Shown here: positions 8,338-16,527 of the stretch, one piece after another
Numbering within the stretch: the first letter of the stretch is position 1
Layout: each line of letters opens with the position of its first letter
From: Paraburkholderia solitsugae
GTDB lineage: Bacteria; Pseudomonadota; Gammaproteobacteria; Burkholderiales; Burkholderiaceae
Assembly: GCF_013177695.1 (NCBI RefSeq)
Contig: NZ_WOEY01000012.1
Coordinates: 1-64,000 of the forward strand
Reading direction: 5' to 3'
DNA: 64,000 bases
The notes under the pieces: generated by a model
What the model was told of the DNA's origin: nothing
What the model saw: only the letters and a program-made list of their open reading frames with translations
Databases searched by the model: none
Translations under genes and position numbers: made by a program

Positions 8338-9824
8338 AAATCCTGATTGCAAGGATGAACCACGAGACCAACACGTTCTCGCCGGTGGCCACGCCGCTTG
8401 CTGCGTTTGGCCGCAACGGCCCGAGCTACGGCGAAGACGCGTTCAACGAAAACAAGGGCATGCAGACGGCCATGGCTGCATTCATCGACGCTGCCGAGCG
8501 CGAGCATGCCACGATCGTGACGCCCATTGCCGCATCGGCGAATCCGAGCGGACCGGTCGAAGCTACCGCTTACGACGCGATCTGCGACGCGATCGTCGCG
8601 GCCGCAACAGGCTGCGATGCCGTGATGCTCGACCTGCACGGCGCGATGGTCGCCGAGAATTCGAGTGATGGTGAGGGTGATCTGCTCGAACGCGTACGCG
8701 CCGCGCTGCCGAATGCGCCGATTGCGGTCGCACTCGATCTGCATGGCAATGTCACGCAGAAGATGATCGACCACGCCGACGTGATCGTCAGCTTCAAAAC
8801 CTATCCGCACGTCGATATGTACGAGACCGGAGCGCATGCGGCGCGTCTGCTGTTCGATCTTATCCACGGCAAAGCGAAACCGGTGATCGCATGGCGCCAG
8901 CCGCCGCTGCTCACGCATACGCTGCGCAGCGCGACGGCCGAAGGCGCAATGAAGCGTGCGGTAGAGGCCGCGCGCGCGGCAGAGGCCGATGGCATGCTCG
9001 CGGTGTCGGTGTTGTCCGGCTTCTCGTTAGCCGATATCGAGTCGCCGTGTATCAGCGTCGTAGTGGTGGCGAACGGCGAGCGTGCGCAGGCGGAAGCCGT
9101 GGCGGAGCGCATCGCGCGACAGATCTGGAACGAGCGCGAGGATTTCGTTTATCGCAGTGCGCCGCTGGCGGAGTCGGTTGCGCAGGCCGCAGCGCTCGTG
9201 CGGGGCGCGGACAAACCGGTGCTGTTGCTCGATCACGGCGACAACTGCATGTCGGGCGGCACGTGCGACACGATGGATCTGCTGGAGGAAGCGCTCAGGC
9301 AGAAGCTCGAAGGCGTCGTAAGCGGGCCGCTGTGCGATCCGCAAGCCGTCGCGGCGCTGATGGCGGCGGGCGTCGGCAGCACGGTGACGGTGACGATCGG
9401 CAACAAGGTCGCAAGCAGTGCAGTGACCTCGAAGCCGCCGGTTGCCGTGACCGGCGTGGTGCGTGCGCTGACCGATGGCGAGTACGTCATCAGCGGCCCG
9501 ACCTATACCGGCCAACGTGCGTTCATGGGGCGCGCGGCGGTGCTCGACACCGGCACGGTCAAGCTCGTCATGACCGAACGCACGCACGAACCATGGGACC
9601 TCGGCGTGTTCGAGAGCGTCGGCATCGATCCGCGCCGCGCGCGTTTCCTGTTGCTCAAATCACGCATGTATTGCCGCCCGGTCTTTGTGCCTATCGCTGC
9701 AGCGCTGGTGGAGTGCGATAGCCGCGGTGTGACGAGTTCGGATTACGAGCTCTTCAGATTCAAGCACGTGAAGCGGCCGGTTTTTCCGCTGGATACGCAG
9801 ACCGAGTGGGCATCGACGAACTGA
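8334..9824 (+). CDS. M81-family metallopeptidase, MlrC-like
   Basis: A 496-residue protein of the MlrC family, named for the enzyme that finishes microcystin/nodularin breakdown. N-terminal metal motif NHETNTFSP, then MLDLHGAMVAE, DLHGNVT and SFKTYPHVDMYETG. The C-terminal half has LLDHGDNCMSGG. Length and motif order are typical. The family is common in Burkholderia beside amidohydrolases and importers, where cyanotoxin is not the likely substrate; a modified amino acid or small peptide is more plausible. It is the last gene of the operon and overlaps the M20 gene by four bases. No obvious terminator follows before the tRNA promoter. Confidence 0.9.
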   Translation: MKILIARMNHETNTFSPVATPLAAFGRNGPSYGEDAFNENKGMQTAMAAFIDAAEREHATIVTPIAASANPSGPVEATAYDAICDAIVAAATGCDAVMLDLHGAMVAENSSDGEGDLLERVRAALPNAPIAVALDLHGNVTQKMIDHADVIVSFKTYPHVDMYETGAHAARLLFDLIHGKAKPVIAWRQPPLLTHTLRSATAEGAMKRAVEAARAAEADGMLAVSVLSGFSLADIESPCISVVVVANGERAQAEAVAERIARQIWNEREDFVYRSAPLAESVAQAAALVRGADKPVLLLDHGDNCMSGGTCDTMDLLEEALRQKLEGVVSGPLCDPQAVAALMAAGVGSTVTVTIGNKVASSAVTSKPPVAVTGVVRALTDGEYVISGPTYTGQRAFMGRAAVLDTGTVKLVMTERTHEPWDLGVFESVGIDPRRARFLLLKSRMYCRPVFVPIAAALVECDSRGVTSSDYELFRFKHVKRPVFPLDTQTEWASTN

Positions 9825-9907
9825 AGCAAGTTGAACGACGAACCACGCCACTTACTGCGCGACGAACCAATGAAAACGCGCTAGTGAACCTACTTGCCGT
9901 GTAGGGC

Positions 9908-9936
9908 TTGTGCGACGCGCGCGGAGTCTCTATAAT
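9908..9936 (+). promoter_or_regulatory. promoter of tRNA-Val
   Basis: A perfect TATAAT (9931-9936) with TTGTGC at -35 (9908-9913) and a 17-bp spacer. Transcription would begin a few bases before the tRNA at 9949. The run GACGCGCGCGGAG just ahead of the -10 box is GC-rich. Confidence 0.65.
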
Positions 9937-9948
9937 TCGCGCCTCTAA

Positions 9949-10025
9949 AGGCTCGTAGCTCAGTTGGTTAGAGCACCACCTTGACATGGTGGGGGTCGTT
10001 GGTTCGAATCCAATCGAGCCTACCA
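9949..10025 (+). tRNA. tRNA-Val (anticodon GAC)
   Basis: A 77-base cloverleaf. The acceptor stem AGGCTCG pairs with CGAGCCT. D-arm GCTCAGTTGGTTAGAGC, anticodon stem CCACC/GGTGG with loop TTGACAT (anticodon GAC), T-arm GTTGG/CCAAT with TTCGAAT, and an encoded ACCA end. It closely resembles E. coli tRNA-Val(GAC). It has its own promoter and a downstream hairpin; no integrase or att-like duplication is visible beside it. Confidence 0.97.
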
Positions 10026-10038
10026 ACGAAAAAGTGAC

Positions 10039-10068
10039 GTAGACGAAAGCGGCTCCGCTTTCGTCTAC
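10039..10068 (+). terminator. hairpin after tRNA-Val
   Basis: GTAGACGAAAGCGG pairs with CCGCTTTCGTCTAC with a very short loop. There is no long T-run, so termination strength is uncertain, but its position just after the tRNA supports a terminator or processing role. Confidence 0.65.
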
Positions 10069-10235
10069 TGTCATGTTCTCGCATCACCTCGGCGCACGTT
10101 GTCTTCGTGCTGCTGTCCTGTCAGTCCCTCCCTTCCGTATTGCCTGTTGTACAGTTGAGCCTCCAGGTTTCGCAACTGCATAAACTGCCGTGAGCTTGCA
10201 ATACAGGGCCGGCAGCTTAAAAGGAAGCTGACGCA

Positions 10236-11942
10236 ATGAAGAAGCTCATCAACGACGTCTCCGTGGTGGTCCCGGAGATGCTCGCCGGCCTCGCGGCGCT
10301 CAATCCCAATCTCTCGCTGTTCCAGGGCAGCACGATCGTCGTGCGCGCCGATGCCGACGCCGTTGCCGCACGCGGAGAAGTCGCGCTGATCTCGGGGGGC
10401 GGCTCGGGCCACGAACCGGCTCATGGCGGCTATGTCGGTCACGGCATGCTGAGCGCCGCGGTCGCGGGCGAGGTGTTCACGTCGCCCTCAACGGATGCTG
10501 TGCTCGACGCGATCCGCGCCGTAGCCGGCCCTGCGGGCGCCCTGCTGATCGTGAAGAACTACACGGGCGACCGCTTCAACTTCGGCCTCGCTGCCGAGAT
10601 TGCGCGGGCGGAGGGACTCCCCACGGAAATGGTGATTGTCGCCGACGACGTCGCTCTGGCCGCAAACGGTGACCATGCGGGCCGTCGCGGGCTCGCGGGG
10701 ACTGTGCTGGTTCACAAGATTGCCGGCGCGGCTGCCGCAGCGGGACGCCCGTTGGCCGAAGTTGCGCAGATTGCACGCGACGTGGCCGCCTCGCTCGGCA
10801 CGATGGGTGTCGCGCTCACGCCATGCACGGTGCCGGCGGCGGGCAAGGCGGGTTTCGAGTTGGCCGATGGCGAAATCGAATGGGGCCTCGGCATTCACGG
10901 CGAACCCGGTGTGGAGCGTGGCGCGATGGAACCGGCCGACGCGATTGTCGAGAGGCTGCTGGCGAAGATCGTCGGCGACTTGTCGTTGCAATCCGGTGCG
11001 CGGGTGGCGTTGCTGGTGAACAATCTCGGCGGCACGCCATCGAGTGAATTGAGCATCGTAGCCGGATCCGCGCTTCGTTATCTGGGGGCGCGCGGCATCC
11101 ATGTGGAGCGTGCGTGGTCCGGCACGTTCCTGAGCGCGCTCGAGATGGCGGGCGTCTCGCTGACACTGTTGCGCGTGGACGATGAGCGGCTCGGCTGGCT
11201 CGACGCCGCCGCGCACACCACCGCATGGCCCGCATTGAGCGGTCGCGTCGCGCAGGTTTCCGTGCGGCCCGCGCCCGCCACGCCAGATCGTCCAAACGGC
11301 GCGACGCTCGCGCGGGAAGCGACTTTGCGCCACGTGATCGAAGCCGTGTGCGCGTGCCTGCTCGAAGCGGAGCCGATCTTGACCGACATGGATCAACGCG
11401 TCGGCGACGGCGACCTCGGCGTCAGCCTGTCGCGCGGGGCGCGCGGCATTCTCCATGAACTCGATACCTATCCTGCGGAAACAGCGCCGGGTGCGGTGTT
11501 GCGCAGCCTGTCCGCAACGGTTCGGCGGGTGGTTGGCGGTACCTCGGGCCCGCTGTACGCGGTGATGTTGTTGCGCGCCGCAGTCGCGCTCGAACAATCC
11601 GGTGGATCGTCGGCGAGGGCTTGGTCGGCGGCGTTCAGTGAGGGCGTCGCGGGACTGATGGCGTTAGGTGGTGCGCAGCCGGGTGATCGTACGATGGTCG
11701 ATGCGCTGAAACCTGCTGCCGATGCATTGCAAGTCGCGCTCGCAAAGTCGGAAGGCGAGCTCGACGCGGCATTGAAAGCCGTGGTCGATGCAGCGACTGA
11801 AGGCGCGGCGCACACAGCGTCGATGCATCCACGGCGAGGTCGGTCGAGTTATGTCGGCGATCGCGCGCTCGGTCACGCGGACCCTGGTGCACATGCCGTG
11901 GCGTTGTGGCTCGCAGCGATTCGCGCGGCGCTGGCTGATTGA
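10236..11942 (+). CDS. dhaK: dihydroxyacetone kinase, ATP-dependent DhaK-DhaL fusion
   Basis: A 568-residue fusion kinase that phosphorylates dihydroxyacetone (or glyceraldehyde/other short ketoses) with ATP. Residues about 1-330 are the DhaK domain: ALISGGGSGHEPAHGGYVG binds substrate and LGIHGEPG holds the histidine that forms a hemiaminal with the ketone. Residues about 365-568 are the DhaL domain with the metal/ATP motif MDQRVGDGDLG and GGTSGPLYAVML. The two-domain form is the ATP-using type, as in Citrobacter, and not the PTS-linked type; no PTS subunits are nearby. GGAAG precedes the start. It is a single-gene unit. Confidence 0.94.
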   Translation: MKKLINDVSVVVPEMLAGLAALNPNLSLFQGSTIVVRADADAVAARGEVALISGGGSGHEPAHGGYVGHGMLSAAVAGEVFTSPSTDAVLDAIRAVAGPAGALLIVKNYTGDRFNFGLAAEIARAEGLPTEMVIVADDVALAANGDHAGRRGLAGTVLVHKIAGAAAAAGRPLAEVAQIARDVAASLGTMGVALTPCTVPAAGKAGFELADGEIEWGLGIHGEPGVERGAMEPADAIVERLLAKIVGDLSLQSGARVALLVNNLGGTPSSELSIVAGSALRYLGARGIHVERAWSGTFLSALEMAGVSLTLLRVDDERLGWLDAAAHTTAWPALSGRVAQVSVRPAPATPDRPNGATLAREATLRHVIEAVCACLLEAEPILTDMDQRVGDGDLGVSLSRGARGILHELDTYPAETAPGAVLRSLSATVRRVVGGTSGPLYAVMLLRAAVALEQSGGSSARAWSAAFSEGVAGLMALGGAQPGDRTMVDALKPAADALQVALAKSEGELDAALKAVVDAATEGAAHTASMHPRRGRSSYVGDRALGHADPGAHAVALWLAAIRAALAD

Positions 11943-11960
11943 GCGGCTAATCCGCGAACG

Positions 11961-12030
11961 GAGAACCGCCAACCGCCAACCGCCAACCGCCAACCGCCAA
12001 CCGAGAACCGAGAACCGAGAACCGAGAACC
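11961..12030. repeat. tandem heptanucleotide repeat, 10 units
   Basis: Ten 7-bp units: one GAGAACC, five GCCAACC, then four GAGAACC. The two variants differ at two positions and are grouped in blocks, which suggests slippage expansion. It lies 18 bp after the dihydroxyacetone kinase stop and is non-coding. There are no spacers, so this is not CRISPR. Confidence 0.9.
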
Positions 12031-12090
12031 GCAGCGAAGGAATGCAGAAGCCCGTGCGACTGACGGCGGGCTTGGCCTTAGACGCTTTGC

Positions 12091-12387
12091 TTAAAGACAG
12101 CACTCGCCATCAAAATATGCCTTGCGCCAGCGCGTGATCGTCACGCGCTCGAACAAGTCGACCAGAGAAAATGGGTCGGCCGCAATAAACTTTTCGGCTT
12201 CCTCGCGCGTTTCCAGATCGACGACATACACACCACCGCCCGCGCCGCTATCGTCTTCGTTCAGCTTTGCGCCGCAGGCGAGGAGCAGCGCCCTGTTCTC
12301 TTCCAGAAACGCCAGATGTGTCTCGCGCTCGCGCGTGCGCACGTCGGCGTGGCCGGGCTTGTCGAACGTTTCGATGATATAGGGCAT
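12091..12387 (-). CDS. YciI-family protein
   Basis: A 98-residue YciI-like protein (dimeric alpha-beta barrel, ferredoxin-like fold) beginning MPYIIETFDKPGHADVRTRE. The conserved histidine is in RETHLAFLEENRALLLACG and the late motif is YVVDLETREEAEKFIAADPF. The start at 12387 has an AAAGGA ribosome site; a longer in-frame reading has no support. It is last in an operon with a muconolactone-isomerase-like gene 11 bp upstream and atoE. YciI proteins are sometimes lyases or dehydrochlorinases in aromatic pathways; the substrate is unknown. Confidence 0.88.
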   Translation of the reverse strand: MPYIIETFDKPGHADVRTRERETHLAFLEENRALLLACGAKLNEDDSGAGGGVYVVDLETREEAEKFIAADPFSLVDLFERVTITRWRKAYFDGECCL

Positions 12388-12398
12388 GCGTGTTCCTT

Positions 12399-12683
12399 TC
12401 AGTTCGGCGCGATCGCGGATGGATGCTGCGCGAGCGGCGTGACGTTGACAACCATGTACGGAAACAGCGGCAGCGAACTGAGCAGCGTATGCAGCTCGTC
12501 GTTCGATTCGACGTCGAACACGCTGTAATTCGCATACTGACCGGCCACGCGCCACAGATGGCGCCACTTGCCCTCATGTTGCAGCTTCTGCGAGAACGCC
12601 TTCTCTTCGGCCTTCAGGCGATCGGTGAGCGCCTTGTCGGCGTCGGCAGGAATCTGAACCTGCATATGAACGAGATACAGCAT
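12399..12683 (-). CDS. muconolactone delta-isomerase-like protein
   Basis: A 94-residue protein of the CatC family, starting MLYLVHMQVQIPADAD, with EKAFSQKLQHEGKWRHLWRVAGQYANYSVFDVESNDELH and LPLFPYMVV. CatC isomerises muconolactone to the enol-lactone in the beta-ketoadipate pathway, but no catA or catB is present here, so a related isomerisation is more likely. It sits between the truncated atoE and yciI on the same strand. Confidence 0.85.
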   Translation of the reverse strand: MLYLVHMQVQIPADADKALTDRLKAEEKAFSQKLQHEGKWRHLWRVAGQYANYSVFDVESNDELHTLLSSLPLFPYMVVNVTPLAQHPSAIAPN

Positions 12684-12703
12684 TCGAACATCTCCCTCGA
12701 GTA

Positions 12704-12721
12704 GGCCGCCCTGCGGCGGCC
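12704..12721 (-). terminator. small hairpin between atoE remnant and isomerase gene
   Basis: GGCCGCC and GGCGGCC form a 7-bp GC stem around CTGC. It lies between two co-oriented genes and has no T-run, so it may be an attenuator or an RNA-stability element. Confidence 0.35.
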
Positions 12722-12731
12722 GGATGTTTGC

Positions 12732-13442
12732 TCAAGCCCAGGCGAGAATCGCCACCGTGTACACAATACCGATCCAGAACATCATGATGACCGTATAGCC
12801 CATGATGTCCTTCAGTTTCAGCTTCGACAGCGCGAGCGCCGGCAGAATCCAGAACGGCTGTACCAGATCGTTCCACGCATTACCGAGCATCACGGCGGTC
12901 GCGGTATGTCCCACCGATGCACCGATCGACTTGGCCGCCTCGATCATGAACGGTCCCTGGATCACCCAGTGACCGCCGCCCGACGGTGCGAAGAAGTTGA
13001 TGAAGAACGAACTGATCAAACCCCAGAACGGCAGCGTAGCAGGCGTCGCAATCTTGACGAAGAAATGCGAGAACGTGTTGACCAGACCCGACGACGCCAT
13101 GATCGCCATAATGCCTGCATAAAACGGATACTGCAGAATGATGCCGCTGATCGTGCGAATACCTTCGTTCAGCTTCTCGACATAGCGAATCGGCGTGCCA
13201 AGCAGAATGATGCCGAGGAACACAATGATGAAGTTGATCAGGTTCAGGTCCATCGAACCGCCGCCGTGGAAGTACAGCACCACGTAGACCACGCCGATTG
13301 CGCCGATCAGGTAGCTCAGCAGGCGGCTGTTGTTCAGGCGATTGGCGAGCGTGTTGCTTTCATCGATATCCACTGTTGGCGCCGCGGCTTTAGGTGCGTC
13401 GTTCAGCGTCGGGACGCGAGACTCTCGCTTCAGGGCTGAACC
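12732..13442 (-). pseudogene. atoE: short-chain fatty acid transporter AtoE, N-terminal half missing
   Basis: The C-terminal half of an AtoE-family permease (family length about 450; here about 213 residues from a GTG at 13373). It contains LGTPIRYVEKLNEGIRTI, FFINFFAPSGGGHWVIQGPF and MLGNAWNDLVQPFWILPAL, with four or five membrane spans. The same frame stays open upstream to a TGA at 13443-13445, so the surviving frame runs past the GTG into the end of the nitroreductase gene, and the first half is absent. The break coincides with a triplicated GGTGGACA. Probably non-functional; its own promoter is lost. Confidence 0.82.
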
Positions 13443-15036
13443 TCATACGGTGGACAGGTGGACAGGTGGACAGGCGCTGATCGTCTACCGCACGGCCGAC
13501 GGTGAAGTGATACAGGCTTTGCCAGGTGTGGTCCTCCACGCCGAGCAGTGCGTGCATTTCATCATCGAAAAAGCAGCCAATCCCTGTCGCGCGCACGCCG
13601 GCGGCTTCGGCTTCGAGATAGAGCGCCTGGCCAAGAATGCCGCATTCCCAGAACAGATGGCGATAACGCCATGGCTGCTTCAACGCGATTCCGAATTCCG
13701 CGATCATCCCCAGCGCAAAGCAGGAATCGGCGCCGATATCCTGGTGGCAGCAGATCAACTTTGCCGTGGCGCGCAAATCGTAAGGCAGCAGAAGATAGAG
13801 CGGCAGATGATCGGGGCCGGTCTTTTGCCACAGCCATTCTGGACGTAGAGACCGCTTGAGATCCGGCAGCGCGCCCGCATTTCTCACGAACATATACAGA
13901 CCCGGCTCCAGGTCGCCCACGCGGTGTACCATTAGCGCTGCATGCACTGCTGCAGGAGACATCAGCGCATTCCATGGCGGCGTGTCATGACGTGGCAACA
14001 GGCACGCCAGCATGCTGAAAAACGCCGCCTTGGCGATGCACGTCGTACCGTCGAAATTCACCGCGCTGCGACGTTGCCGCGCGATCCGGGCAAAGCTGAG
14101 ATCAAGGGCGGGCGCCGCGGGCGACGGATGCAGATCCAGATCCGTCGAGGTTAGTTCGAGAGTACGGGCCTTATGCGTGGCGCGATGGATCGAATCGATA
14201 TCCGGCCACTTCACATGTCCCGGACTCAGCTGATTCGCGCGTCCGTGCCACTGTGCGCGATTCAAGGCGATCAGCATGCGCTCAAGATCAGGCCGCAATT
14301 CAGGATTGCCGATCCAGAGCAAGGCATCCGGCGCCTCTGCCTCTGCCGTTGCGAAATCTTCTCCGCGATTCAATCCAAGCAGGTTGGCCACTGCGTCGTC
14401 CGCAGCCGCCTCCACCAGCCGCGTCTGCCAGCCAAGCGCTGCCGCTGCGTAACTTACCGCGGCGATGACATGGCCGCAATCATGCTGGCAGTAGCGCCAG
14501 GCACGCATGCCGTATTTCCACGCCTCGCGCCAGGGGATCGAGCTTATGCCGACCAGGACGCCACTTTGCGGGAACGCCTCGCTCCATCGTTCGTCATCCA
14601 CTGCAGCGCGACATTCAAGGGAATGGTCCCGGCTCAGGTAATGGTAGACCCCACCGGACAAGCCGGGCAGAGTCGGACACAGAAGATAGCCCTCGGTCGG
14701 ATGCAGATTTCCGCTCGAAGGGTTGCAGCGCAGTGCCCACCGCTGGGTGCCGTAGGATTTCCACGCCGACAGGCCAAGCGAAAGTTCGAACAGGATTGCC
14801 AGACTGGCAAGATCGAATTTTCGCGCGGGCGGCAAAGCGCCGCAGCGCAGTTCGTTGTAGCGTGTAGTCAGGCTATCCGCGGCTAACGGCAGACCAATGC
14901 TCGGTGCGCCGTGAAACACCCGGAACGGATCCGGTTGGGTCGCCCAGTCGAGTCTCCCGGGGCCAGGGGCGTAGCCGCTGACGCGATGCTTGCTGCGCTC
15001 GTGATATTCAAGCATCGCATGCTTTAACCGGTCCAT
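13390..15036 (-). CDS. double-domain nitroreductase (SagB/ThcOx-type dehydrogenase fold)
   Basis: About 548 residues in two FMN-nitroreductase-like halves: the first with ALRCNPSSGNLHPTEGYLL (about residues 100-118), the second from LSFARIARQRRSAVNFDGTT with DIGADSCFALGMIAEFGIAL and GVRATGIGCFFDDEMHALLG. Start at 15036 follows GAGGGG. The family oxidises azoline rings or reduces nitro/quinone groups using FMN. No cyclodehydratase or precursor peptide is nearby, so a RiPP role is not supported. The natural C-terminus should lie near VDDQRLST; the last ~20 residues (RMRFSPEARVSRPDAERRT) are read from atoE sequence in another frame, so the original stop was lost in the rearrangement. Confidence 0.82.
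   Translation of the reverse strand: MDRLKHAMLEYHERSKHRVSGYAPGPGRLDWATQPDPFRVFHGAPSIGLPLAADSLTTRYNELRCGALPPARKFDLASLAILFELSLGLSAWKSYGTQRWALRCNPSSGNLHPTEGYLLCPTLPGLSGGVYHYLSRDHSLECRAAVDDERWSEAFPQSGVLVGISSIPWREAWKYGMRAWRYCQHDCGHVIAAVSYAAAALGWQTRLVEAAADDAVANLLGLNRGEDFATAEAEAPDALLWIGNPELRPDLERMLIALNRAQWHGRANQLSPGHVKWPDIDSIHRATHKARTLELTSTDLDLHPSPAAPALDLSFARIARQRRSAVNFDGTTCIAKAAFFSMLACLLPRHDTPPWNALMSPAAVHAALMVHRVGDLEPGLYMFVRNAGALPDLKRSLRPEWLWQKTGPDHLPLYLLLPYDLRATAKLICCHQDIGADSCFALGMIAEFGIALKQPWRYRHLFWECGILGQALYLEAEAAGVRATGIGCFFDDEMHALLGVEDHTWQSLYHFTVGRAVDDQRLSTCPPVHRMRFSPEARVSRPDAERRT
13449..13472. repeat. three tandem copies of GGTGGACA at a gene junction
   Basis: An exact 8-bp unit repeated three times, inside the last codons of the nitroreductase and next to where the atoE frame begins. 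It marks the likely recombination or slippage point that joined the two genes. Confidence 0.8.
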
Positions 15037-15237
15037 GTTCCCCTCAGACCAGGAATATCCGCACATGCGGCTGTACAAAACCGGCTGGCTGGACGTTGGG
15101 GCTCGGTCGTCATCAAGTCGTGGAATCGAACGCGCTTCGGCAAACTGCTATTGCGTTCGGCGCCTCCTGTGCGATGCCCCCGCAATCGGGTTGTCTTCAC
15201 GAAAGCCGCGGGATGTTTCCAGCGCTTAGGTCACCCT

Positions 15238-15492
15238 TCAGGTGTCTTCGAAGGTATTCGGGACCGCCGACTTCAAAAACTCGTGGCCATCCCAAGTTAG
15301 CCGCCAGTCGCTACCCATCGAGCGGACGAGATTTGCGTCGGCCAGCAGGTTCAACTGATACCACACACCCCGGTTCGAAACATCGAACGCATCCTTGAGT
15401 GCGCTTTCAATGTCAAATTCGCTGAGGTGCGGGGATTTGTTTTCCTCGAGAGTCCTCAATATTGCGAGTGCCAGATTCATATCGCGTTTCAC
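15238..15492 (-). CDS. DUF2513-family protein
   Basis: An 84-residue protein read from a GTG at 15492, which has a near-perfect AGGAGGA ribosome site 3-4 bases upstream. The start VKRDMNLALAILRTLEE is the characteristic DUF2513 opening. The middle looks like a winged helix (SEFDIESALKDAFDVSNRGVWYQLNLLADANLV) and WRLTWDGHEFL is typical of the family. DUF2513 proteins occur in phages and islands; their function is unknown. Longer starts at 15543 and 15519 lack this ribosome site. Confidence 0.8.
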   Translation of the reverse strand: MKRDMNLALAILRTLEENKSPHLSEFDIESALKDAFDVSNRGVWYQLNLLADANLVRSMGSDWRLTWDGHEFLKSAVPNTFEDT

Positions 15493-15600
15493 GATCTCCT
15501 CCTGTCGCAGATAGGACATACTTCGGGTTCCAAACAGGCTCATCCACGGTCCGAACGCGTAGGGTGAATTTCAACACCAGTCGCGAGCGCTGCCTGGGTT

Positions 15601-15918
15601 TCAACGCTTCGGTCCCCTCATACCCTCGGTTTCCATCGCAGCATTCCGCTCTTCGCAGGCTTCAATAGGTTCCATGGTCTCGTCGATGGAAGCTGTCGCG
15701 CGTTCTGTGGCCGCCTTCGTTTCGTCGACGGTGGAACCGAGTCCTCCGTCGTCGTCGCTCGGGGGCTCCAGCATGTCTCGAAGCATGGCCTCCAACTCCG
15801 GCGTGTCCCACGGCGCGCCATGCTGCTCTTTCTTCTTTATGTAGTGCCTGACTTCTGCGTCCTGCTCCGGCGTCAGGGGAAGACCGCGAAATGTGCTTTT
15901 GGGGGTAGCGTCGGTCAT
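15601..15918 (-). CDS. conserved hypothetical protein, 105 aa
   Basis: A hydrophilic, acidic 105-residue protein. The N-terminal part TFRGLPLTPEQDAEVRHYIKK and WDTPELEAMLRDMLEPP looks like a conserved Burkholderiales accessory protein. The C-terminal half is a low-complexity run rich in Glu, Thr and Ala (TKAATERATASIDETM). No catalytic motif. Likely real, since the reading is long, soluble and in a family style seen in genomic islands. Confidence 0.6.
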   Translation of the reverse strand: MTDATPKSTFRGLPLTPEQDAEVRHYIKKKEQHGAPWDTPELEAMLRDMLEPPSDDDGGLGSTVDETKAATERATASIDETMEPIEACEERNAAMETEGMRGPKR

Positions 15919-16296
15919 GGTATTGCTCCGGGATTTATCCCATTTTCAGTGTAGCCCTGTTGTGGCCAACGAGCCTCAACTATCGGTCTGCGCATGGACT
16001 GATCCGTCCATTCGCATCGGCTCCTCCAGCGAGCCGACGTTGCTATCGCCACAGATACGAGCCCGGGCGCTTTGCGCAATTGCTGCTGATAGCGGCACCG
16101 TGCAAACAATCCCCCGAGCGGGATAACGTCACGCGATGACATGGTTCAGCGCAGGGGCCTTACGCAGAAGGGAGATACCTCGAGCGTGGCTTTGCGTCTT
16201 TTTTTTGCGGCACCTGCAGGCGGTTTCGACCGCTCATGGCGATGCGCGCACCGATGCAAATTGCGACGGGTCATGAAGGATGGCAGGAACTATGAC

Positions 16297-16316
16297 AAAA
16301 CTGTCCGGACAGTTTT
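16297..16316. promoter_or_regulatory. 20-bp perfect palindrome
   Basis: AAAACTGTCCGGACAGTTTT is its own reverse complement. It lies in a stretch (15919-16388) without a convincing gene, upstream of the DUF1488-like remnant and the small gene at 16528. It could be an operator or a recombination site. The stretch also holds a run of eight T at about 16199-16206. Confidence 0.5.
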
Positions 16317-16388
16317 CCATCGAGCGCGTGCACAAAAGCTGTACGCTGGTGATTCCCGACTGCGACCGGATCGGACCCAGATGAGCGC

Positions 16389-16500
16389 ATGGCATTCGAC
16401 TTTCACAACCTCAGCCGCAGCTATGACGCACTCGGGCACTGCGTAACGCTCGGGGATTTTCTGGGGTTATGACAATGTCGTGAAGGGGACCACGAATATC
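16389..16500 (+). pseudogene. frameshifted DUF1488-like fragment
   Basis: From the ATG at 16389 the translation MAFDFHNLSRSYDALGHCV resembles the DUF1488 opening (F..RSYDA...CV). The frame then stops near 16473, while the neighbouring frame continues with WGYDNVV, the expected next DUF1488 motif. A single frameshift around 16460-16466 would join them. Assigned by eye from a short signature. Confidence 0.35.
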
Positions 16501-16527
16501 GCTGTCGGACAGACGGGAGGGCGGAAG

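Noticed and set aside
10026..10235. Integrative element at tRNA-Val
   Set aside because: No integrase and no repeat of the tRNA 3' end is visible in the window.
11961..12030. CRISPR array
   Set aside because: Units are 7 bp, contiguous and without spacers; no cas genes nearby.
12732..13373. AtoE as a complete short transporter from the GTG at 13373
   Set aside because: The same frame is open and coding-like upstream of the GTG, there is no ribosome site and half the usual helices are missing.
13390..15036. RiPP (thiazole/oxazole peptide) cluster around the SagB-like protein
   Set aside because: No cyclodehydratase, YcaO or precursor peptide is nearby; double nitroreductases of this sort also occur alone.
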